Positions 55,205 to 64,000 of a DNA stretch of 64,000 bases are shown in pieces (within the stretch, counting starts at the first letter, position 1; each line of letters opens with the position of its first letter). The notes below the pieces were generated by a model, which searched no databases, was not told the origin of the DNA, and was given only the letters and a program-made list of their open reading frames with translations. Origin of the DNA: Pleodorina starrii (Eukaryota > Chlorophyta > Chlorophyceae > Chlamydomonadales > Volvocaceae); the NCBI GenBank assembly GCA_030267565.1, contig BRXU01000006.1:1662001-1726000 (forward strand), written 5' to 3'. The translations under genes were made by a program, and so were the position numbers.

Positions 55205-58200
55205 CTACTCTCTCCGCCGCCGTCGCCGCGCGCGCACGAATTTCTTCATCTGCTCCATCAGGCCCACCAGAGTCAGCCCCCCGCCCTCATCCCCTCCGCC
55301 ACCTCCCGCCCCACCTCCCCCCTCTAAGGACCCTGCTGACCCTGCCCCTCCGTCGCCCCCCGACCCCGACGCCGCCGCCGGCCACACCAGCCCCTCCATG
55401 AATTCCTCCATGTCGGTCAGCAGCGAATTGTAGTACACCAGCGCGCGCTTGACGTACATTGCTTTGCCATGCTGCGACAGGAAGGTGTAAGCGAACTGCT
55501 GCGCCTCCGCCGCGATGCGCTGACAGCGACCCGGGTCGGCCTCCAACGATTGGAGAACCTGCGCGGCCAGGGGCGTGTCACCAGCTGTGGTCCGTTGCGC
55601 TGTGTATATATACATGTGTAAGAGTGTGTGCGTGTATGTGTGTTGGGGTGTGTGTTGCGTTGAGCTCGAGTCTCAAAGGACCCTACTTCCAGCGCCTGCG
55701 CGCGCAGCGGCCGCCCCTCCGCTCCGGCGGTGCGTCCGTTCGTTGCCGCTCATGCCGTACATGCGGTCGGCCGCACAGTACGTTTGTGCCCCTGACACGA
55801 GTATCTCACACTGGCACCTCCCCGCCTCGTCCAGAGGTACCGTCTTGGTTTCCTCTTATCCTGTTCACTATAGGGGTCAGAATTACCGGTACTCACCTGC
55901 AGGACGTTGTCCTTGTTGAAGGGCACGAAGTGGACGCCCGGCTTGAGTGACCTGATCAGGCAACAACCCACCAGACGGACGGGGCACGGGGAATGAGGGG
56001 TGGGAGGCGAGGCCACGCTATGCGCACACTAGGTAAGGTAAGGGGCGAGTGTTCGAGCCGGCAACCAGCAAGTTCAGTATGGGGCGCGCATTGGGCACGG
56101 CACTGGCCTCGGCGGCCCGCTTTCCTTGTTAGGGTTTGCGCTGGAAGGGCACTTCCTTCCACATCGGTCCGGCTTCGCAGGTAGATAGCGCTCACGACGC
56201 TCCCGCAAGAAGCGCGGGAACAGGGGGCTGCTCGTGGCATGGGACGAGGAGGCTTTGCCTCCTGGCATGCCCTAGTCCACTACTGTTTGCTACACAGGTC
56301 TTATAAGCCGCAGACCTTAGCCACCCAGTCACGCAGCCGCAGGGCAAGCGCGGTCCCGCTTGCCCCGCCCACCCTGAATCCCCAGCCCCGCACCCACCCA
56401 CCTGTAATAGTACTCTATCCAGGGCGTGGTCTCCTGGCAGGGTGGAAGAGGAGCCCGGAGAGAAGGGCGGGAAGGGATCAAGAGCGCGATGCGATCGTGG
56501 GGTGGGCAGGGGATAATGGCAGGAATGGCCAGGAGTGAAATAGACGCATCGGGCTGGTGTCTCAGGAGCACCATGTCCCCACTGAGAACGCACCTGCCCC
56601 TCACATCTTCCCTAGAACAAGACTGCGCGATACATCATGGGGAACGCCAATGAGGAACACCCACCTGCGCCGATCGCCAATCGCCAATCGCCGCCGTCCG
56701 CCGCCGCCCTCGACGGATCGCAAGCCCCGCATCCCCCTCTCGGCCCAACCCGTCAACACACACCCCACTATAGACGTTCCCGCGATTGGGGCCGCATGGC
56801 CCTGCCGTACAGCTGCTGGCCCCTTGCTGCCTTTTAGTCCAGACCACGGAGCAAAAGGTGCGAATACGTTGTGGCCCCGGGCGGGAGGAGTCTGCTAGTG
56901 CCTATCGCCGGGTGGCCTACGTGGCCTGATTGGGCTACGGCCGGGTAGCCTGATTAGGCTACGGCCGGTCGGCCTGTGTCCCCACGCACCTTGAGCACCA
57001 CGCTGTTTGTGCCCAGCAGCTTGCCCAGCCTACACGAGGCGGTGAAGCCGTCCGCGGAGAGCAGGTACTTGTAGCGGGCGTGGTCGGGGATCGGAACAAA
57101 GTCGACCTGGGGGGCAAGGAGGGCAAGGGGGGCGGGGGGTCCCTTTGGGGCTCAGCTCATGAAGGGAGGGAAGGTGAATTGGAAGGGATGGGTGGGGGGT
57201 TGTGGCTCATTTGCGTTGCTGGAGAGAAGTGGGACTGGAATTGAGGGCATGGGAACACCCCTCCAGAAAACACACATACACACACAGGCACTCACACATA
57301 CGCACACATGCCTTTACTCGCACGCAGTGATATACCGGTGTACTTGCCAGCTGGATGTCCTTCCGCTTGCTCAGGTTGTTGGTTATCCCGGCGTCGATCA
57401 GTCGGCGGCCGTCCGGGTGCGTCCGGCTGAGCTCTATGATCCACAGCCGCGTGCAGTTGGGCCGCATCTGGGCCTGATGCCCGGGTGGCGGGGGCAGCGG
57501 GCGGGCAGAGGGCGGAAGGCGGAGGGAGGTCAGGGAAGAGGGAGGGCAGGGGAGAGAACAGGCAGGGCGAGGGGAACTGCATGAAATGAGCGAAGCGAAG
57601 CGCATGCGAATAATCACGGGGGGAGAGGGTGCGGCAGGTGTCGAAGGGGGTTCGGCGGGACGGTGGTAAGCGGAAAGGACGATCACGCCGCGCCCGCAGT
57701 CGCAAGGGCGTTCGACAATTACGGAGGCGCACTCGACATCCAACAACCATCACCGCTCCTGCTCCTCCTCCTCCTCCTCCTTCCCCCCGTCTGGGTCAGT
57801 GAGCGGCGGGCGAGCAAAGCCGCCGATACCTGACATGACCATTGGCCACTCATGGCCCCAGTGAACCACGGAGATGGCCTGGCGAGCTCAATACACAGAC
57901 ATGTGCACGCAGCAGCGCGCCGCGGCCCTGCGTATCGCCGAACCGCACCCACCCAGCCTGTCGCCATGCACGGACGCAATCCCCTCTTGCACCGCCCTGC
58001 CGAGACGGCGCCGGCTGCCAAAAGCTGCGGAACTCATCCCGCACGTGGCTGGCAGGTACACTGCACCAGAGCCGCAACCCGCCCTGGAAACCACCACACT
58101 TGCACGCGCCGTACAACGTGCCGTGCTGCCGTACATACCTGCATCGCCGCGCGCATGAGCGCCTTGCTTGCCTTCTTCTCCCAGGGGTAAAACACCAGGT

Positions 58201-60120
58201 TCTCGTACACGTGGTTGAAAAAGGGCAGCAGCACGTCCGTCTCGTTCGACGTCTTGGCCTCGTAGTCCCAGCTCTTGATGAGAGAGAAGACGGGCACGGA
58301 GCAGCGCGGCGGCGGCGCCTTGTTGCGAGTGACCCGCGGGTCGTCGTCCCGGTAGCAGCGCCCCTCGTCCCACACGTTCATGAGGTACACGGTGTCCGGG
58401 TAGACCAGGCCCGCGCGGGAGCCGTTGCGGAGCCCCTCCACGATGGCCTTCATCTGAAGCCCGCAGGGAGGGAAGGAGGGAGGGAGGGAGGGAGGGAGGG
58501 CGGTGCAAGAGGGTATTACCTCCCGCGACTCCCGGTTGGGTCCTGAGACTACGCCGTCTGAGTATCCCAGCATCCAGCCCCGCAATCCTGCCGTCAGCGC
58601 ACAGCGCACAAAGCGCCCGCTGAGCAACCCCCAAACCCTCCTGCTCCGGTTCCAAATCCGTTCCGCAACCGCCCGGCGAGACCAGCAAGGACCCCAATCA
58701 AACCGAACCCAGTCCCGGGTGCATTACCCCCCCCCGGAACCGGTGTGGCCCGGCCGGCACCTCCAGCCGCACACCTAGGCCGGCCAGCCAGTCCAATCCA
58801 GTTCAGCCAACATCGAAACCCGCCTCGTGCGGCCCCAGTCAGGAACCCAAACCCATCCGGTTCTGCCTTCCGCCGCGGAAGCCGCCCACGCAAGACGCCA
58901 GCCCGAGCCCCGCCGGAGCCCCGTCCCGAACCGCCCAGCCGGTAGAGCAAGCCGGGCTAGGCAACCGCTCAGGCAGCCACCCACGCTAGTAAGGTAGGTA
59001 CCCGTACTCACCCTGTTCATAGTGAGACCCATGGGTCGGGCCGCCAGCGGCAGGAAGGTGATGCGCCCCGCTTTGATCACCACCAGGCTCAGGTATTTTT
59101 GGGGCCGGCCCTTGAGCAGCGTGTCGACAAGGCGGTACAAATGTCGTACGCCGTATTTCGTTCCAGCCCAGGGCGCCCAGTCGGCGTTCTGGTTGTCCCT
59201 GCCGGGGCGTACAGGAACGGCAGAGGTGCGGGTAGGTACGGCAGCGGGTCCGTCACTAAGGCACAATCCGCCGGGGTGGAACGCGCTAAGACCAGGCACG
59301 CTTGCCGGGGCGAGGAGACGGCAGGGCGGGTGTGGCAAGGCGGCCGTACGGCCGCCGTGTGCGCAGATTCTGCGGTCTGCGGCGCCAAGGACTGCTCGGC
59401 GCAGCGGTTTAATAGCTAGGCAGAGGGCGGTCGGCGTGAGGGAGCCTGCACGACGGGGCTGGGCGGGCGGGGCTGGCTCCCGATACAGACCAACCCGGGT
59501 GAGGCCCATGGGGATCGGGAACGACTGAGCTCGGCCAGGCCAGGCCCGGCGCGGAGCAGCTCCCAACGCAACGAGCGGCATCCACAGCCAGGGGAGCCCC
59601 CTCAACCGCGGATAAGGCCCCCCTAGTCCAGTCCAGTCCTTCACAGGGACGCGAGCTGCGGCTGGATAGCTTGGAGACGGTAGGCCCCGTGATGGTCGCC
59701 GTGTTATTCTGGCTGCCGTACTGCGACAGCGTTTCTATAATGTACATCGGCTGGAGCCGGGGCCCGAGCACGGTGCGAGACCGTGACGAGTGGGCCGCTC
59801 CCGTCGCGGCCGCGCGGTCTCTCTCCCCGCCTTACTTGTAGATGCCGGCCATCTCCTCCTCCGAGATAGCGCGGTGGAAACCTGACGCTTGCGTTAAAAC
59901 GGCTGGGCTATCATCCAGCTGGGCCTGTAGCCAACGAGGCAGAGCCCCCATTGGTGGGAGGGCTGTCAGTATGCAACAGTCGAGCTGCAGCTCGCGCCTC
60001 CTCCCAAGTGCTAATTATCACCTGCGTTGATATCCATAGCATTGATGCCAAGAAGAAGGCTATTATGCATAGCCGTTGGCAAAGCACCCAATTATGCGAT
60101 AGGCGAATTACCGGATCCAT
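55205..60120 (-). CDS. CAP10-domain glycosyltransferase (POGLUT/Rumi-like)
   Basis: Putative lumenal O-glycosyltransferase (glucosyl/xylosyl type, CAP10 domain). Well-supported exons: 59012-59198, 58139-58453, 57348-57473, 56990-57106, 56402-56433, 55897-55951, 55205-55558. They read, in family order, ADWAPWAGTKYGVRHLYRL, YPWEKKASKALMRAAMQ (the usual WE..R block), LIDAGITNNLSKRKDIQL, YKYLLSADGFTASCRLGKLL (sugar-nucleotide region), NSVVLK, ETTPWIEYYYR, LKPGVHFVPFNKDNVLQVLQ and ADPGRCQRIAAEAQQFAYTF. A glycine-rich insert and a basic tail (KKFVRARRRRRRE) end the protein. The 5' exons are tentative: an ATG at 60120 starts a type II anchor (LCIIAFFLASMLWISTQ), then pieces near 59835-59890 and 59640-59735; the link to 59198 is unresolved. 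The intron after 57348 starts with GC unless the donor GTATAT 12 bases on is used. Confidence 0.8.
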
Positions 60121-60544
60121 GGCCCGCGTAACCTATTTTATATAAGATGATCAAAATTGGCAACATGTTCCAGTGATAGGCCCCATTGCGCAGCAAAAGT
60201 CGAACATGTGAATTAAATATTTATAAACTGGTCTCCTGGCGATATGGCAGTAACTGTACTGACACACCTCCTTGTAGGCAAATATATCAATGAAAAAGAT
60301 TACCCACTCATGGCATTACAAAGCGCAGGCAACAAATGCTTCCGGACGAGCCGTGCGTCGCCGTACGCGCGCAGCATGCATGAGCTCTGTCACCATTTTT
60401 CTCGCCGAATATACGGTCACTTTTGTTCACTGCAACAGCCTGCCATGTTTATGACAGTCTTCTCTACCAGTTCGAGGCGAGTCGCCTGACCGTTACTCTG
60501 TTTTTTGCCAATGAATAGTTTGTTTGTCGTTTGAAGCAGCTGCA
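60121..60544. promoter_or_regulatory. Shared intergenic region of the divergent CAP10 and methyltransferase genes
   Basis: About 424 bp separate the two proposed start codons, so both promoters must lie here. The sequence is AT-rich near 60120-60300 (TATTTTATATAAGATG, then AAATATTTATAAA). No individual element is assigned. Confidence 0.35.
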
Positions 60545-63500
60545 ATGGAAAGCTTTACTGTCGGCGAAATAGTTGATGTTCGGAACTACGGGCGCGCCGA
60601 AGTCATTGAGCCGCTGGTGACGGAACCGGGAGCGCGTTTCCACGGCCGTATTCGCGTGCGGTACCAGCGCGATGGGAAGACCTACTACGCAAGACCCGAA
60701 AACCTTCGGAAAACCGTCCAGGTCAGGTTCGACGCTAGCTGGCGGCCGGCTGTACCACCGTACGAAATCCCAATAGGCTTTCAGGCCTGCAGGCACTACA
60801 CCTGCCTCCACTCCGACTGTACGGTTGGGCTGTAATGCGCCTGTGTATGTCTCCGGTCGCCAATCGTCGGGAAGCCGTACCACGCGCCAGCAGCCGACCC
60901 CGCCCTCGAGCCCCGCACCCTGATCCCACGTCAATGCGCTCCCCGCACAAAAGCGCCTATCCCGCTCAGCGCACCTCACTCCACCCACGCTATGGTCAAG
61001 TAACCAACACAAAATTGAACGCCGGGCGCTGGCCATAGCATCCGCGGATACCCCAACCACGCTTTCGCCAACAGCGTTTCTCCCAAGGAACCAACCAGCC
61101 AGTCAACCAACCATCACCAACCAACCAACCACTCGAACCCGCAGGTCAAGCAGCGCGTGCTGTTGTGCCACTCCACCACGCACTACCGCACCTGCGCGGC
61201 GTCGGTGGTTAACTGGGGCGATGCGGTGTTGGAGGTGGGGTCTCACGAAGGTAGGGCCGGAAGGCAGGCGGACGGGTTGGCCTGCTGGCCGGCCGGTGAG
61301 TGGCGGGGATTGCTGGAGGCTATCCCACCGGCTATCCCACCGGCTTCCAGACCGGCGCTGCAGGGGTCTGTGTGCTTGTCTGAGTTTTACGACCCGAAGC
61401 GAAGGAACGGAGGCGACGGTGGTAAACGGAGCCAGCAATATTTACATAAACGTACCTGTAAGCTTACTGCTGCCAGACTGGGGGCTGTATCCACGCCGCT
61501 TGTGTTGGATGACGCCCCGCGGTGCTTCCGAAGGTCCTAGAGCTCACGCGAAGGAAGGGGTGGTGGGCGGTAGAGCTGTAAGGGTCCTCCTCACCGGGTA
61601 CGGACCGGGGGAGCCTGGCGGGAGTGAGGAGAGCAGGCTCGGACCGCAGAACGGTGATGAGGCTCACGAAAGCGACCCAAGGGCCGCTACGGGCGGGGCG
61701 ATGCGGGGGTTGACACCGCCTAGCGGCGCGGTTGCTTGTGTGCAGCCCCCGAGCCGCCCCCTCTGTGTGGCCCAGCTCAGCCCAGTCCAGACCTACCCGG
61801 CCCTGCCCAGCCCAATGTGCCCTAGTAGGGGGTGTTGCGTGGGGGCCGTCCCGACACTTGCCGGCCCGATCCCCCCACGCCCATCCCCTTCCTCTCCGTT
61901 GCAACCCATCGCCGGACCCTATTGCCCAGCCACCTCCCCACGGCGCCGCGGCGCGCGGCATGCGCCCGCTGTGGTCTCTCCCGTGCCCCGTGCTCTTGTG
62001 CTCCGCTGCGGTATCATTTTTTGCCCCTCCGTGTGCCCCTCCCGCCTCTCGTTCCCTCCTACTTTCTGCCTTTCCCATCCATACCGGACGTGTGGGAGCC
62101 CAATCAACCCCGTACTAGCATCCACGAACCCGGAATGTGGCTGTCCGTTCTCCCACCCCCACCCCCACCCCCCAAATCCCCGAACCGCATTGCAGGTGAG
62201 TGCACCTGGCTTCTGAGCCGGCGCTGTCGCTACATAGTGGGGGTGGACAAGTCCCCGGCCACGGTGGCGGCGGCGCGGAGGCGGTATCCGGAGCTGCGGT
62301 TCGAGGAGGTGGACGGATTCGATGTGCCAGCGCTCAAGGTGTGTGTATGTGTGTGTGTGCGCGGCAAGTACGACACGTACGGCACATGAAGAGCCACTGA
62401 CTGGTACTCTCGCGTGGGGTGCCGTGCACCGCACACGGCGGCCGGGCCGGGTGGGGCACGCCTCCGCAGCTCAAAGGGCTGGGATGGACCGGAGGTGGTG
62501 TGAGGCATGGCGCGCTGGGGCCGACGGACGTCGCCGTCGCTGAAATGATGCGTCCCGCCACCCGTGGATCTCTTGCTTTGCTGTCCTCCTCTCCTTACCC
62601 GCTCTCGCACTCCACAACCCTCCTCCTGTCCCTCTGCAACCAGTACCGACATCGCACTTCACGGATGCAACCCAGCTCCTGCCTGCCCCTTGCTCCTGGC
62701 CGCCCGCCCCCCACTCCCCACTCCCCACTCCCCGCTAGGCTCTGGGGCCCCCCGACGGCAGCGGCTTCTCGGTGGTGCTGGTGGACATTGGCGGCATCGC
62801 CAGCCTCTCCACAGTCGCCGCGCTCGTCGGGTTGTACTACAAGGTGCGTCGCCCGTCGCACCGCCGCGCCTTCAAAAAGCGATCCCGGCGCGAAGGCCGG
62901 CGCAAAGGTAACGTCTCCCGCCGTGGTATCCCTTCGCACCGGCTCAACTCGGTTGCTTGGGTGCTTGCGGTCGTCGACTCGCTCAATGGCGAGAAACGGC
63001 CCCGCGGGGGTCGATGATTCGCTCAATGGCGAGACACGGCCCCGCGGGGGTCGATGATTCGCTCAATGGCGGGACACGGCCCCTCTACGGCTGGCCGCCG
63101 GTATGCCCCGCAGCGCACGCGCTCGCCCGGACGCGTCCTCACATACAGCCGTGGCGCGTTGCCCAATTCCCTCCTCCCTGCGCCCTTAACCCAATTGGCG
63201 CCGTACTGGTTGTGTCGTACAGGAGTTTCCGTACAACACCAAGATCGTGGTCAAGAGCGTCTTCCTGAAGCGCATGGTGGAAGACTGCCTGCCGTACAAC
63301 ACGGAGAAGAACAACCCGTGGGCCCTGCTGCCCGGAGGAGCCGGCAGCGGAGCCGGGGCCCGAGCCGGAGCCGCAGGCGGGGCGACGGATGGCGACTCTG
63401 CGGGGGCGGACAGCGAGCCCTCGACCGAGCGCTCGGCGCGTCCGGGAACGGACGCGGAGCAGGGCGAAGAGGATGGGGAAGATGAAGATGACGGGGAGGC

Positions 63501-63648
63501 CGAGGGTGAGGGCGAGGTGGGCGGAGGCGCGCAGGCGGCATTGCCAGGCGGACGCGGGCGGCGGAGAGGCGGGCGCGCTCGCGGAGGGACCGGAGGGCGA
63601 GGCAAGGCGGCGGAGGCGGCGGGGGAAACGGAGGGCGGCGAGGGGTAG
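60545..63648 (+). CDS. Putative class I SAM-dependent methyltransferase with SH3-like N-terminus
   Basis: Five exons in phase: 60545-60721, 61145-61250, 62196-62338, 62739-62843, 63223-63648; 318 residues. Residues 1-59 read like a small beta-barrel (VGEIVDVRNYG, GRIRVRYQRDGKTYYARPENL). A Rossmann methyltransferase core follows: motif I DAVLEVGSHEGECT (about 86-98), acidic end of strand 2 in YIVGVDKS (D112), FEEVDGFD (about 130-137), FSVVLVDIGG (D158), and KIVVKSVFLKRM (about 184-195). The C-terminal third is disordered: an acidic run (QGEEDGEDEDDGEAEGEGE), then a GR-rich segment (GGRGRRRGGRARGG), suggesting nucleic acid or chromatin association. Motif I has S-H in place of the usual C/T-G, so catalysis and substrate are uncertain. 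The ATG at 60545 is the first in frame after an upstream stop. Confidence 0.72.
62975..63084 (+). repeat. 40-bp tandem repeat in the last methyltransferase intron
   Basis: GCTCAATGGCG recurs at 62981, 63021 and 63061 within nearly identical 40-bp units, about 2.7 copies, in the intron between 62843 and 63223. Confidence 0.9.
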
Positions 63649-64000
63649 GGAAGAGCAGAGGGACTGGGTTAGGGCAAGGGACGTTGGAGGAAGGGGAGGG
63701 CGGGCCGGATTCTGTGCTCGCCAGGCAAGTGTGGGGCAGAGGGCCGTGCCCGTGCTGACGCTGGGGCCGAGGGCCTGAGCTCAGCGTAAGGGACGCGGGA
63801 GGTTCGGACGTTTGGGGCCAGAGCAGAGCAGGGCAGGGCAGGGCAGGGAGGCAATGGTCAGCAGCCAGCCCGAGGCCGGCCGCAGCGGGGCGGCAGCGGG
63901 GCCGCAAGGGGGCAGAACACGACCTGCGGTTCTTGGGGTTTTAAGCAAGACAGTTCCTCCCATAGCGCGAGATCCTGCTTCTGTCACCATTCAGGTCATG
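63649..64000 (+). other. 3' flank of the methyltransferase gene
   Basis: GC-rich sequence after the stop, with a short GGGCAGGGCA tract at 63831-63850. No TGTAA signal or further gene is visible before the window ends. Confidence 0.4.

Noticed and set aside
57842..58546. 234-codon plus-strand ORF
   Set aside because: Antisense of a confirmed CAP10 exon (58139-58453).

Overview
The window looks like nuclear DNA of a eukaryote with dense, short introns. My best guess is a green alga, probably chlorophycean. The reasons are a very long non-LTR retrotransposon of the Dualen/RandI type (described from Chlamydomonas, with both APE and RLE endonucleases), GC-rich spliced housekeeping genes, and TGTAA motifs behind some stops. 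The host call is an inference; no rRNA or organelle marker is present.

Layout. 137-1276 (+): a short spliced gene for an unrecognised single-pass membrane protein. 2207-16482 (-): an almost complete ~14.3 kb Dualen-like LINE with ORF1, a Josephin-like cysteine protease, an APE nuclease, a reverse transcriptase, an RNase H, a CCHC finger and an RLE nuclease; its frame is broken in at least two places. 17273-52317: a cluster of five O-fucosyltransferase-like genes that share one ten-exon plan. Copies B (-, pseudogene) and A (+) form a head-to-head inverted duplication. Copy C (-) stands alone. Copies D and E (-) form a recent tandem segmental duplication. 33149-39684 (-): a 15-exon PepD-type (M20) dipeptidase lies between C and D. 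55205-60120 (-): a CAP10-domain glycosyltransferase. 60545-63648 (+): a putative class I methyltransferase, divergent from the CAP10 gene.

The duplicated fucosyltransferase-like copies act as internal empty-site controls. They expose a tRNA-derived SINE with a (CTTT)n tail, a 1.1 kb element with 13-bp terminal inverted repeats, an exon 4-8 deletion, an AT-rich insertion, and a CATG-rich insertion bounded by two 47-bp palindromes. Elsewhere there is a 777-bp TIR element, an 82-bp LINE chip with 15-bp flanking repeats, and a LINE 3' fragment.

Functionally, the host genes point to the secretory pathway (two glycosyltransferase families with N-terminal anchors), peptide turnover and a methyltransferase. 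No operon-like logic is expected. All exon structures were assembled by hand from splice signals, phase continuity and comparison among copies; they have no transcript support here.
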